Source: Heliorestis convoluta
GTDB lineage: Bacteria; Bacillota; Desulfitobacteriia; Heliobacteriales; Heliobacteriaceae
Direction of reading: 5' to 3'
DNA: 64,000 nt
NCBI RefSeq assembly: GCF_009649955.1
Contig: NZ_CP045875.1
Location: forward strand, 2,634,501 to 2,698,500
Shown here: positions 54,307-63,014 of the stretch, piece by piece
Layout of the letters: each line of letters opens with the position of its first letter
Position numbering within the stretch: the stretch's first letter is position 1
Made by a program: the position numbers and the translations under genes
Notes under the pieces: generated by a model
What the model was told of the DNA's origin: nothing
Databases searched by the model: none
What the model saw: only the letters and a program-made list of their open reading frames with translations

Positions 54307-56247
54307 CTAAGCATCCACGTCGTTTTGTTTTTCTTTTTTCAAATTATGAAACTGGTCTATTTGATTTAGTGCTAAACTTTGAATTTCTTTATCATTTGTT
54401 TGCTCTTGTGTCCATAGTAAAAAGCTCAGTATATCATTTTCTAAATATCCGCTTTCTAATGCTTCTTCAAAGTTTACTAACGATTTTTCAAAATTTTTAT
54501 TTTTAAAATAGCAGTATCCTATATTAAAGCAGAGATATTTTCTTTCTTCTTCACTTTCTTTTTCTAACTGTTTCTTATACTGTTCTATCGCTTTTTCGTA
54601 TAGTCTGTTTTCTTTGAAAATGTTTCCTATTACTGTTTCTAAGTTTCCAATGTTCTCTTTAAACTTATTCTTTAAACTTAAATAGTCACCTATAAAAACT
54701 TCTTTTTCAAGGTTCACAATTTCTGTAAAGATATCTAGATAATCTTTAAGATCTTCTTTATATAAGAATGTTTCTTGATCTCGAAATAATAATGCTTCTA
54801 TAATTCTTTTTTGAGATGGCTTAACTACGTTATTTAGCTTTAGAAGTGCTTCGCTATTATTATTCAAATAACCTGAAATAATCGCCAATCTTGCATAAGA
54901 AGTATCGTACTCTGCTAAGTAGGCTTCATAAAAATGCTTAAAAGCATGATCATACTTACCATTTGTTAAAAACATTACTACAAGTGAAAAATCTTGATGA
55001 TTATATTTATTATACATCCAGCTTACATAATAAGCTAATACTTCCTTGAATCGTTGTTTTGTTAACTCTTCAACTAAATAGCTCATGTTTGTTAAGCTAT
55101 TTTTATCATAGATTTGATTTAATAGGGCTATGACTTCATTCGCGGACATATTTCTAATTAACTTTAACAAACCTTGCAAGGCCGGTAAATAGTCTTTTTT
55201 TCTTTTTAAAGCAGCTATGTAATAACTTAGAGCTTTTTCGTCTTCATTTTTTAGTTCGTATATACATGCCATATGGTGTTCAATCTCATATATTTTACCG
55301 GTTATAAAGTTGATTTCAATTCCTTTATACTTTTCTTGAATTGCTAAAGTTTTCTCATATGCTTTTAATGCTTTTTCATACTGGAGTGTAAAATGATATG
55401 CTCTAGCTAGATACATATAAAACATAGGGTGATCGGGGAACTTTTCTATTGCCTCGTTTATTGTTACAAATACATCTTCCCAACTGTACTTCGCTTCTAC
55501 CATGGCTGAGATTAAGTTTTGATATACTTTGCTATTTAATCCTTGCATATCCACTTTTTGTTTTAAGTACAAACGTCCGTAGTAAATAGCATTTTCATAG
55601 TCTTTTAGTGTCAGATATGCGTCGGAAAGAAAATGATACGCGGTTGGGTTCACTTGTGGATCTTCAATTTCTCTTAATAGTAAGGACAGATTTCTTTCCG
55701 CCTTTTGTTTGATTCGATTGGTTGAATATCCCGTATGATAAATAACCAATTCATTTTCGTCTACATATGCAGCATTTAACTTTTTTTTATTAATTGAATG
55801 TAAGCGTTCATGAATAGCATTCACATAAATAACGTTTTTAGAGTTTTTAAATATACGAGCTTGAGTAAAATCGGCTATGTATTCTCCGGAATCTTCATCA
55901 ATATTAATCATTTTACAAGCAATAATTTCTGTATTACCATGTCCATATTTTTTAATTAATTTAGGTATATTAGCTGCTTTTTTTTCATCGAAATATTCAT
56001 CAGCATCTAAAAATATAATCCAGTTTCCTTTGGCTTTACTAATAGCATAGTTTTTTGCTTTAGAAAAATCATTAACCCATTCAAAGTAGTATACTTTTGC
56101 ACCTAACTCCTCTGCTATTTCCACTGTTTTATCTGTTGAGCCTGTATCTACAACAATAATTTCATTGACAATATTTTTGTAGCTCTGTATAGATCTTTCG
56201 ATATTTTTTTCTTCATTTTTAGTAATCATACAGGCAGATATCTTCAT
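54307..56247 (-). CDS. TPR-containing GT2 glycosyltransferase
   Basis: 646 aa. Residues 1-100 hold a GT-A core (KISACMITKNEEKNIERSI, IVVDTGSTDKT, WIIFLDADEYF with the D-x-D), the SunS-like arrangement of protein glycosyltransferases. The rest is about ten TPR-like helix pairs (YHFLSDAYLTLKDYENAIYY, AYHFTLQYEKALKAYEK). TPRs commonly present the acceptor protein. It lies directly downstream of a flagellin gene (terminator between) and is translationally close to the 846-aa protein. Probable flagellin glycosyltransferase. Confidence 0.85.
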   Translation of the reverse strand: MKISACMITKNEEKNIERSIQSYKNIVNEIIVVDTGSTDKTVEIAEELGAKVYYFEWVNDFSKAKNYAISKAKGNWIIFLDADEYFDEKKAANIPKLIKKYGHGNTEIIACKMINIDEDSGEYIADFTQARIFKNSKNVIYVNAIHERLHSINKKKLNAAYVDENELVIYHTGYSTNRIKQKAERNLSLLLREIEDPQVNPTAYHFLSDAYLTLKDYENAIYYGRLYLKQKVDMQGLNSKVYQNLISAMVEAKYSWEDVFVTINEAIEKFPDHPMFYMYLARAYHFTLQYEKALKAYEKTLAIQEKYKGIEINFITGKIYEIEHHMACIYELKNEDEKALSYYIAALKRKKDYLPALQGLLKLIRNMSANEVIALLNQIYDKNSLTNMSYLVEELTKQRFKEVLAYYVSWMYNKYNHQDFSLVVMFLTNGKYDHAFKHFYEAYLAEYDTSYARLAIISGYLNNNSEALLKLNNVVKPSQKRIIEALLFRDQETFLYKEDLKDYLDIFTEIVNLEKEVFIGDYLSLKNKFKENIGNLETVIGNIFKENRLYEKAIEQYKKQLEKESEEERKYLCFNIGYCYFKNKNFEKSLVNFEEALESGYLENDILSFLLWTQEQTNDKEIQSLALNQIDQFHNLKKEKQNDVDA

Positions 56248-56271
56248 AGCTTCACCTCATAAGATATGCAA

Positions 56272-56306
56272 AGATGGTTAGAGAAAATATTCCCTAACCA
56301 TCTTTT
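56272..56306. terminator. Terminator of the main flagellin gene
   Basis: AGATGGTTAG / CTAACCATCT stem with loop AGAAAATATTCC, T-run on both sides. Confidence 0.8.
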
Positions 56307-56314
56307 TTTACTTT

Positions 56315-57484
56315 TTAGCCTAACAATTGTAGTACAGATTGTGGTCTTTGATTTGCTTGAGCAAGCATGGCTTGCGAAGCTTGGGATAGAATGTTTGCTT
56401 TTGTCATTTCCATTACCTCAGCAGCCATATCTACATCACGTACACGAGATTCTGCTGCTTGTAAGTTTTCTGATGAAGTACCTAAGTTAGAGATAGTATG
56501 CTCTAAGCGATTTTGAAATGCTCCTAATTTAGAGCGTTCCGCTGATACTTGTTCTATCGCATTATTAATTGTTGTAATAGCAGCTGTTGCTTTATCGTAA
56601 TCACCGATATCAAGTGCTTTTCCATCACCGTCTCTTATGCCTAAGTCTTCAGCTTTCATTGAGTTAATACCAATATTGATATTTTGCCCTGAGTTAGCAC
56701 CTATTTGCATAGAAAAAGCACTTGAAACATCTTTGCTTTCAGCTACAGCAGCTTTAATAGAGATAGTGATACTTTCTCCAACTGCAAGACTTGTCAAATC
56801 GCCTCCATCGAAGAAGTTAGCTAATGATGTTGTAGCCCATTCGATGGTATTTGCTGCTGCTAGAGTAATTCCAACTTTTGCTGGATCTCCAACTTGAAAA
56901 TCACCTGCTTCAAATCCAGTTGATTCAGAAACACGAGTTATTGTAATGGTCCCTCCTGTTGATATTGCAGAGCCAGTTGTGTCTACTGCAGTGGAGACTT
57001 GGAGATTCGCATTACTATTGTTTTGGAGGGTTATTTTTGCATCTTGAGGTTCTACAATACCTTTCTTTGTTCCATCCAAAAGTTTTTGAGTGTTAAATTC
57101 GGTCGTATTTGCAATGCGGTCTATTTCATTTGTTAGCTGGCCAAGTTCCTTTGCGATTTCATCACGATCTGCTTCTGTGTTTGTGTCGTTTGCAGCTTGA
57201 ACTGCCAACTCACGCATACGTTGAAGAATGTTATGAGTTTCTTGAAGGGCACCTTCTGCTGTTTGGATTAATGAGATACCATCTTGTGCATTTCGAGACG
57301 CTTGGTCTAATCCACGGATTTGTCCCCGCATTTTTTCAGAGATCGCGAGACCTGCTGCATCGTCTCCTGCACGGTTGATTCGAAGACCAGAAGCTAGCTT
57401 CTCCATAGAATTTTGTGAAGCATTCTGGTTGATCGTCAACTGACGATAGGTGTTCATAGCCGGAATGTTGTTGTTAATAATCAT
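56315..57484 (-). CDS. hag: Major flagellin
   Basis: 389 aa with complete D0/D1 ends (MIINNNIPAMNTYRQLTINQ; LAQANQRPQSVLQLLG) and a modest central domain (residues 165-275) rich in T, S and A, likely the glycosylated surface. Strong ribosome site (AGGAGG) before ATG 57484 and a sigma-28-type promoter 167 bases upstream. Of the four flagellins it has the most standard length and the best expression signals, so it is the probable main filament subunit. Exported by the flagellar type III system. Confidence 0.92.
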   Translation of the reverse strand: MIINNNIPAMNTYRQLTINQNASQNSMEKLASGLRINRAGDDAAGLAISEKMRGQIRGLDQASRNAQDGISLIQTAEGALQETHNILQRMRELAVQAANDTNTEADRDEIAKELGQLTNEIDRIANTTEFNTQKLLDGTKKGIVEPQDAKITLQNNSNANLQVSTAVDTTGSAISTGGTITITRVSESTGFEAGDFQVGDPAKVGITLAAANTIEWATTSLANFFDGGDLTSLAVGESITISIKAAVAESKDVSSAFSMQIGANSGQNINIGINSMKAEDLGIRDGDGKALDIGDYDKATAAITTINNAIEQVSAERSKLGAFQNRLEHTISNLGTSSENLQAAESRVRDVDMAAEVMEMTKANILSQASQAMLAQANQRPQSVLQLLG

Positions 57485-57600
57485 ACTTTATCTTCCTCCT
57501 TGATAATTTTAGGGGAATGCAATCCTTTGCCTCCCCTTGTCGCCTGCTGTAAAGCCCCGGGACTTTACTTTGGGCTGAGGTTCCTTTTGGGTTGGATGGT
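57485..57600 (-). promoter_or_regulatory. Flagellin mRNA leader with GGA-bearing hairpins
   Basis: GTAAAG-tcccgggg-CTTTAC and GGGGA...TCCCC form two hairpins ahead of the AAGGAGG ribosome site. GGA occurs several times (AAGGAACC, GGGGAGGC, AAAGGATT, AAGGAGGA). CsrA represses hag in Bacillus through such sites, so similar control is possible here. Confidence 0.4.
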
Positions 57601-57650
57601 TTGTGTTGGGTTGCGTAATATGTTGAATGTTTGGGGAACCTTTGATTAAT

Positions 57651-57677
57651 GTATCGTGTTTGTTTGTGCTTTGTTTA
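57651..57677 (-). promoter_or_regulatory. Sigma-28 promoter of the major flagellin gene
   Basis: On the minus strand TTAAAC, with exactly 15 bases between TAAA and CACGATAC (consensus TAAA-N15-GCCGATAA). Both boxes match well, with CGATA conserved. Confidence 0.7.
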
Positions 57678-57781
57678 AGCTTTGCAAAGTGGTATATTTG
57701 GTCATTTATGTTGATTAGATGAGATTATGTTATGATTTCTTTTTCTTTTGGCTTTTTTTATGGTTTCTTCCAGAGAAATAA

Positions 57782-57820
57782 AAAAAGACGATGGTCTATG
57801 TGTAGACGATCGTCTTTTCG
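57782..57820. terminator. AAAAGACGAT hairpin terminator
   Basis: AAGACGATGGTCTA...TAGACGATCGTCTT stem, symmetric, next to the stop of the 80-aa gene. Confidence 0.75.
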
Positions 57821-58063
57821 TTATAAATTGGATTCTTTAATTCTCTCTGCATTACTTTCTAAACGCTTTTTATAGCTATCCGATACTGCTATATAAGTAC
57901 CAAAAGTCGTGAGTATAAATCCAAAATTTGTAATCAATCGCGAAAGTGTTATTTCATGTCTAGCAGTATCAATTACTGCCATGGCAAGAAGGACGATAAC
58001 AAGTAGTAGCCAAAGTCCAAACAAAGGATATTTCCGCATTAACTCTAGTTCATTTTTAATCAT
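57821..58063 (-). CDS. Small membrane protein
   Basis: 80 aa with two predicted membrane helices (LFGLWLLLVIVLLAMAVI at residues 14-31; LITNFGFILTTFGTYIAVS at 43-61), a short loop and a charged C-terminal tail (YKKRLESNAERIKES). No family recognised. A ribosome site is not obvious, but the ORF is bounded by a promoter-like TATATAGTATTGCATAGATTA area and a terminator. Confidence 0.6.
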   Translation of the reverse strand: MIKNELELMRKYPLFGLWLLLVIVLLAMAVIDTARHEITLSRLITNFGFILTTFGTYIAVSDSYKKRLESNAERIKESNL

Positions 58064-58174
58064 TTATTGACACTTTTGTCCCCTTTTCTTAAAAAAATTT
58101 TGCATATCGCTTTATATATAGTATTGCATAGATTATATAGGGATTTCAAATTTTAGACTGAGACAACCTGTTTT

Positions 58175-58240
58175 ATCCTTTTCTCTTTTCTTTTCTTGGA
58201 ATTTTCCAAAACCTTCTTTGCTTATCTCTTCTATTGGTAA
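58175..58240 (-). pseudogene. Rpn (YhgA-like) C-terminal scrap
   Basis: Reads LPIEEISKEGFGKFQEKKRE, resembling the end ELSKEDIEKLQEKEK of the Rpn gene at 59187. The remaining sequence to 58290 holds nothing I can name. Confidence 0.35.
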
Positions 58241-58297
58241 TTAAACCCACCCTCACCTTCCCAAGAAACCCCGCTCTCCCCCCTGCATACTCTGATA

Positions 58298-58612
58298 ATG
58301 GACAGACTTTTTTTCGTGAGGGAGGGCTGGACTTTGCCTTTTGAAGATTTTGATTTCCCCAAACCACTCAAGGATGGTAAATACATCGCACGCATTGAAC
58401 ATTGGGAACGGGTCACGCTGAGAGATGGGCGCAGGCCTGTAAAGTGGCAATTGCGTCTGATTGGTGCACTGGAAGGCACTTTGTTAAACAAATTCCATTG
58501 GATAGACAAAGAAGGGGGACGTCGACTTTTTTTGAAAGAGTTGCAACGCATTGGGAAGTCACCGACGACAGGTGCTGAAATTGAAAGAGATTTGCAAGCT
58601 CTTGTGGGGTCG
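58298..58612 (+). pseudogene. DUF669-like phage protein, 3'-truncated
   Basis: About 105 codons: GWTLPFEDFDFPKPLKDGKY, ARIEHWERVTLRDGRRPVKW and LNKFHWIDKEGG follow the pattern of DUF669-type phage single-strand-binding or replication accessory proteins. The ORF runs into sequence of a helicase in another frame, so the C-terminus is artificial. Part of a prophage replication remnant. Confidence 0.5.
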
Positions 58613-59093
58613 TTGATTGAATCGCAATCGATTGATTGCGGAAGTGATATTGAGCAATCTTAAAGAGCAAGATGTCGGTCTTGTCATATCAGAGCGAGTC
58701 GAACATTGTCATATTCTAATGAAGATGTTGGTAGAGTTACGTCCTTCTATGAAGGTGCTCTTGTTAACGGGGAAAACAAAGCTTCCAGAAAGAGAAGCCT
58801 CCGTTGCGAAAGCCAATGATGGCAAAGTTCAGTTAATCATTGCAACACGCCTTGCTGATGAAGGCTTAGACATTCCTCGCTTGAATCGGTTGTTTTTGGT
58901 AACGCCATCTAGAGCTTTGGCCAAGGTAAAGCAACAACTTGGTCGAATTATGCGAATTGCTGCTGATAAAAAAGATGCAATTGCTTTTGATTTTGTTGAT
59001 CATAAAGTACCTCTATTACATAGACAAGCGAAAGAGAGATCGAAGTTGTACCGTCAACTTGAATGCAACGTTGATTCCTTGGACCGGTTCTAG
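58611..59093 (+). pseudogene. Superfamily 2 helicase, C-terminal fragment
   Basis: NRNRLIAEVILSNLKEQDVG, LVISERVEHCHILMKML, IATRLADEGLDIPRLNRLFL and QQLGRIMR are the second RecA-like domain (motifs IV-VI) of a DEAD/DEAH helicase of phage type. The whole N-terminal ATPase domain is missing. In phages such a helicase lies next to DUF669 genes, so an internal deletion fused the two. Confidence 0.7.
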
Positions 59094-59137
59094 GAAACAC
59101 AAGGGGACGGTTCTTTTGTGTTCTTTATTGCATAGTA

Positions 59138-59182
59138 AAAAGCCTGCGAATCCAGCAACGGTGCGGTTCGCAGGCTTTTTAG
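59138..59182. terminator. AAAAAGCCTGCGAA hairpin
   Basis: AAAAAGCCTGCGAA / TTCGCAGGCTTTTT, perfect, next to the Rpn stop. The same hairpin occurs at 60331-60376 after the kinase gene. Confidence 0.85.
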
Positions 59183-59186
59183 GCTT

Positions 59187-60179
59187 TTATTTTTCCTTTT
59201 CTTGGAGTTTTTCAATGTCTTCTTTGCTAAGCTCTGTAAGTTCCATGATTTCTTCTATTGAAAATCCTCGTGATATCATTTTTTTAGCAACTTTAAGCTT
59301 TTCTTCTAGCTTGCCTTCTAGCTTGCCTTCTAGCTTGCCTTCCAGCTTGCCTTCACTGATCATCTCATCAAGAGCTCGTTCGAGGTTAGTAATCAACACA
59401 TCCACCTCCTGTTTATCTTGCGATTCAGCTAAGATTGCTTCGACTTTCTCAGGTTCCATATCTTTGAATCTAGATTGTACGATTCGCTTGAGCCAGATGA
59501 CAAACAATCGGTATTTAATAGGATTAAGCTTTTTTAAGATGGGTTTTAGTTTTTTTAGTTTGCTTATTATAACATTTTTATCAGCTTTTTGATCGAGGTA
59601 GAAGATGGCGGCGATAAGATTTTCTAGCTTCAAAAGTTCTTCTTCAGAGTAACGTACCACATCGATTAGTATGTACTGAAAGTTCAAAATTTGATCTCCA
59701 AAGGATTCGTGGCCATGCTGGTACTCTTTGAAGCTTTTTACGGCTGTCCAGTTGTATTTACCGTTGTAAAGTACGATTGGAATAATGATTGGCAGGCGAT
59801 AGCTTTTACGTTTTGCTTCTTCTTGTTCTTGGTTATTTAGCTCAGTTCGCCAGATCTCGACCATGTATTGTAGAAGTCGAAAGGGCATTTGAAAGTCTAC
59901 CGTAGACTGCATTTCCATAAGAATATAGAAGATAATATCTCGATCTTCAAGCTTTACTCGATAGACAAGATCGGCTTCTTTTTCTTGAAAGTCCTGGGTA
60001 ATGAATGATTTGTCAATACGTAGAAGTGATGTTTCTTCGATTATCTTGGCCCAAGGTGTTTTGACAAAGCTTTGGATAAGTTCGACAAATACTTCTTTCC
60101 TGGCAAGCAGAAATTTGTAGCCTTTATCTTGTGGTTGATGGATTTTGTTTTTTTCTTCAGTAGGGCGGTTCTTGGCTAT
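59187..60179 (-). CDS. Rpn/YhgA-like (PF04754) nuclease with AUA start
   Basis: 330 aa. From 60179 the frame reads KNRPTEEKNKIHQPQDKGYK, then FLLARKEVFVELIQSF, SFITQDFQEKEADLVY and MEMQSTVDFQMPFRL, the PF04754 nuclease core with the E-x-Q motif. The first ATG (59918) lies inside the core, 87 codons in. No ATG, GTG or TTG is in frame upstream, while ATA 60179 lies 8 bases from GGGGGTG and a TATAAT box lies just before. The C-terminal tail repeats EGKL four times (12-bp DNA repeats). Probably an intact gene. Confidence 0.75.
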   Translation of the reverse strand: MAKNRPTEEKNKIHQPQDKGYKFLLARKEVFVELIQSFVKTPWAKIIEETSLLRIDKSFITQDFQEKEADLVYRVKLEDRDIIFYILMEMQSTVDFQMPFRLLQYMVEIWRTELNNQEQEEAKRKSYRLPIIIPIVLYNGKYNWTAVKSFKEYQHGHESFGDQILNFQYILIDVVRYSEEELLKLENLIAAIFYLDQKADKNVIISKLKKLKPILKKLNPIKYRLFVIWLKRIVQSRFKDMEPEKVEAILAESQDKQEVDVLITNLERALDEMISEGKLEGKLEGKLEGKLEEKLKVAKKMISRGFSIEEIMELTELSKEDIEKLQEKEK

Positions 60180-60202
60180 TTTTAAAGCACCCCCTTTTTT
60201 TT

Positions 60203-60208
60203 GTATTA
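60203..60208 (-). promoter_or_regulatory. -10 box of the Rpn/YhgA-like gene
   Basis: TATAAT (within GGTATAATACAAAA) on the minus strand, about 25 bases before the AUA codon. It limits the mRNA start and so excludes more distant start codons. Confidence 0.45.
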
Positions 60209-60330
60209 TACCATAATCTGTGATTTAATCGCATATATTTTCCTTGTAAACTATGTTCTGTAAGTTGTTGGTGATAGGTTTGCTGGGACTAGACGAGAAG
60301 TTTCAGACGGCTCTTTTGCTTGCACATAGT

Positions 60331-60376
60331 AAAAAAGCCTGCGAATCTCGCAACAGTGCGGTTCGCAGGCTTTTTT
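60331..60376. terminator. AAAAAAGCCTGCGAA hairpin, copy 2
   Basis: Same stem as at 59138, placed at the 3' end of the histidine kinase gene. Confidence 0.8.
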
Positions 60377-60391
60377 CATGCTTATATCTTC

Positions 60392-62785
60392 TCACAAAAC
60401 CCACTTCCGCAAAACTTGCTCTAACTCTTGCAAGGTCACGGGCTTGGTTAGGTAATCATTCATACCTGCTTGTAAACATTGCTCTTCGTAGCCATCAATG
60501 GCATGGGCGGTCATGGCAATGATCGGAATGTTGTGCTTGGGGTTATCGAGTTCGCGTATGACGGCGGTGGCTTCGAAGCCGTCCATTTCTGGCATTTGGC
60601 AATCCATAAGGATTAATCTGTAGTCATTTTGCAGCAGTGCTTCGACTGCTTCTTGGCCGTTGCTGACAACGTCAGTCTGATAGCCAAGTTTTTTCAGCTG
60701 CATAAGGGCGAGTCGCTGGTTTATGGGGTTGTCTTCTGCAAGTAGTAGGCGCGTAGATGCTGCTGCTACTTGTTTTTCGATTGTTTCTTTCTTGGTAATT
60801 TCTTTTTCATTATATCCAGCTTGCTCGTATAATCCTTGCTCTTGAATCCCCTCTGGTTGCCTAACAAGTACACCTTGCTTGTTCTCTTCTTGCTTGTTCT
60901 CTTCTTCCTTCACCACTTCTAAAGGCAGGCTGAACCAGAAGGTTGATCCTTTGTCGACTTCGCTGGTAAGGCCGATGTGGCCGCCCATTAAGTCTACCAA
61001 GCCTTTGCATATGGACAAGCCAAGACCGGTGCCGCCGTATTTTCTGGTCATGGATTCATCAACTTGCGTGAAAGGGCGAAATAGTTTTTCTTGCTTGGCT
61101 GAAGGGATGCCAATTCCTGTATCGCTTACTTCAAAGCGTATCCATAAAAGGTTCTGGGATAAACTTGGCGATAAAGAAGACATGGGCAAGGTAGCCGACG
61201 TTGCTGGCTCGATCTCAATTTTCAAAGATACATAGCCTTTTTCAGTAAATTTAATAGCATTGGTGAGGAAGTTAAGTAAGATTTGTTGTATTCGATACGC
61301 ATCGCCACGAAGTGTTTGTGGGATATTCCGATCCCTGTGGCTTTGAATTGTTATGTTTTTTTCTTCTGCTTTTACATTGACAAGGTTCAGTGTTTTTTCT
61401 GTAATCGTGGGCAGATGGAAGTTGACTTTTTCTAAGGTCATTTTGCCTGCTTCGATTTTAGATAGGTCGAGAATTTCGTTGACGATGTTGAGCAGTTTGT
61501 GACCGGAATCGTCGATGATGGTAAGAAGTTCGCGGTCTTTGGGGTTAAGGTTTCTGTGAAGCAAAAGCTCTGTGATGCCGTTGATGCCGTGCAGGGGTGT
61601 GCGGATTTCGTGACTCATGTGAGCTAGAAATTGGCTTTTGGCTTGGTTGGCCTGTTCTGCTTCTTCTTTGGCTTTGCGCAGTTGGTCTTCCATTTGTTGG
61701 CGCTGTAGCAACTCTTCTTGGAGGGCTTGTGTTTTATCTTGTATTTCTTCTTCCAGTTCTTTGGCGTGAATGATGACTTTACCGGCTAGGGGGCGGAGCA
61801 AGGCGATAATCCCTGAGGTGCCAATGGTGATTAAGGCGATAATGGTTAGGGTGATCCAGGTGATTTGCTTTTTGATTGGAGTGGCGATTTCTTGTGGATC
61901 CATTTGTACGACTGCGATCCAATTGCTTTCTGCTAGCGCTTGGTAGGCGATAATCTTTTCATTGAAATTGTTGGAAATTTGAAGTATGGCTGGTTCGCCT
62001 GCTTTGGCTGCTTGGAGGCTCTCTAGCGTCTTTTCTGGAATGTTTTCTAAGAAAAATTGATTGTCTGATGGTCTAAAGAGGGGGTGAAACTGTCCCCCCT
62101 TTATTTTTCCCAGTATTCCGAAGCCTTGTTGGCCTGTTCTATCGTTGCTATTGTTGCTATTGTTGATGACTTCCTTGAGCTCTGTGGCTTTAAATAGTAG
62201 CATGTCTGTGCCTATTCTTTGATTGCTTTCGTTGATCATGATGGGGGCGCTTATGATGAGATAAGGGCCATCGGTAGGGTTAAGCCAGAAAGGCTCGCTT
62301 ACCGAGGTTTTGCTTTTTTCATTCATTCGTTCCATGGTTTCGATCGTTTCTGGATCGACAGGGATGGCTTTGCCGACTTGAATGACGAGCTTTCCTTGCT
62401 GATCTAGGCGACTGATGCCTAAGATCACACCATCACTCTGGTTCATGGCATCTTCTAGCTTGTCGTAGCTAAAGTCAACCAGCTCGTCGAGGGTCACTTC
62501 TCTCTTGTTGTATCTTTCTAAGTAGTTACGGATCTGCGTACGACTGACTACTTGCTGTGCGATTTCTTTGCCTCGAATCAAGTATTGATCGGCTGCCATG
62601 GCTCTGGCGCTGACATTGAAAAGAAGTTGTTGTTTTTCATAGTGCCAGAGATGCTGATAGAGGGGGTAGATGCTAACGAGGGAGATAAGAAGGCTTATGA
62701 AAAAAATGCCAATGGCCACGTAGGCCACTAGCTTCTTTTGCAAATTTCCTGTACCATTTTTTGATGTTGATGGCATGACGCTCAC
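60392..62785 (-). CDS. Hybrid sensor histidine kinase
   Basis: 797 aa. TM1 at residues 19-40, extracytoplasmic Cache-like sensor 45-305 ([20 protein letters not shown]), TM2 about 307-330, coiled linker 340-385, HisKA with H392 ([12 protein letters not shown]), HATPase with N-box ([13 protein letters not shown]), DTGIGI and GTGLGLSIC to residue 625, and a C-terminal receiver with D728 ([13 protein letters not shown]). No Hpt domain or response regulator gene nearby, so phosphotransfer must go elsewhere. All catalytic residues present. Ligand unknown. Confidence 0.92.
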   Translation of the reverse strand: MSVMPSTSKNGTGNLQKKLVAYVAIGIFFISLLISLVSIYPLYQHLWHYEKQQLLFNVSARAMAADQYLIRGKEIAQQVVSRTQIRNYLERYNKREVTLDELVDFSYDKLEDAMNQSDGVILGISRLDQQGKLVIQVGKAIPVDPETIETMERMNEKSKTSVSEPFWLNPTDGPYLIISAPIMINESNQRIGTDMLLFKATELKEVINNSNNSNDRTGQQGFGILGKIKGGQFHPLFRPSDNQFFLENIPEKTLESLQAAKAGEPAILQISNNFNEKIIAYQALAESNWIAVVQMDPQEIATPIKKQITWITLTIIALITIGTSGIIALLRPLAGKVIIHAKELEEEIQDKTQALQEELLQRQQMEDQLRKAKEEAEQANQAKSQFLAHMSHEIRTPLHGINGITELLLHRNLNPKDRELLTIIDDSGHKLLNIVNEILDLSKIEAGKMTLEKVNFHLPTITEKTLNLVNVKAEEKNITIQSHRDRNIPQTLRGDAYRIQQILLNFLTNAIKFTEKGYVSLKIEIEPATSATLPMSSLSPSLSQNLLWIRFEVSDTGIGIPSAKQEKLFRPFTQVDESMTRKYGGTGLGLSICKGLVDLMGGHIGLTSEVDKGSTFWFSLPLEVVKEEENKQEENKQGVLVRQPEGIQEQGLYEQAGYNEKEITKKETIEKQVAAASTRLLLAEDNPINQRLALMQLKKLGYQTDVVSNGQEAVEALLQNDYRLILMDCQMPEMDGFEATAVIRELDNPKHNIPIIAMTAHAIDGYEEQCLQAGMNDYLTKPVTLQELEQVLRKWVL

Positions 62786-62882
62786 CCACTTTGTCTTTCC
62801 ATCTTTTCATTTTCTGTCTTGCTGTCTCACTTTCTATTGGTGCATTTCCGAGTTCCCTATGTATATATAAACTTCTATGGAA

Positions 62883-62931
62883 AAAGCCCGTACAGTGCTA
62901 CAATGCTTTTCACTGTTCGGGCTGACTTGAT
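62883..62931 (-). terminator. Terminator of the copper-ATPase gene
   Basis: AGCCCGAACAGTG / CACTGTACGGGCT followed by TTTTTCC on the minus strand. Confidence 0.8.
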
Positions 62932-63014
62932 GGTTTTTTCTTAGTTCTTTCCTTTTTACGAAAGCTTCTACTAACATTATACACTATATCATGCTTGGAG
63001 TGGCAAAAGACCCC

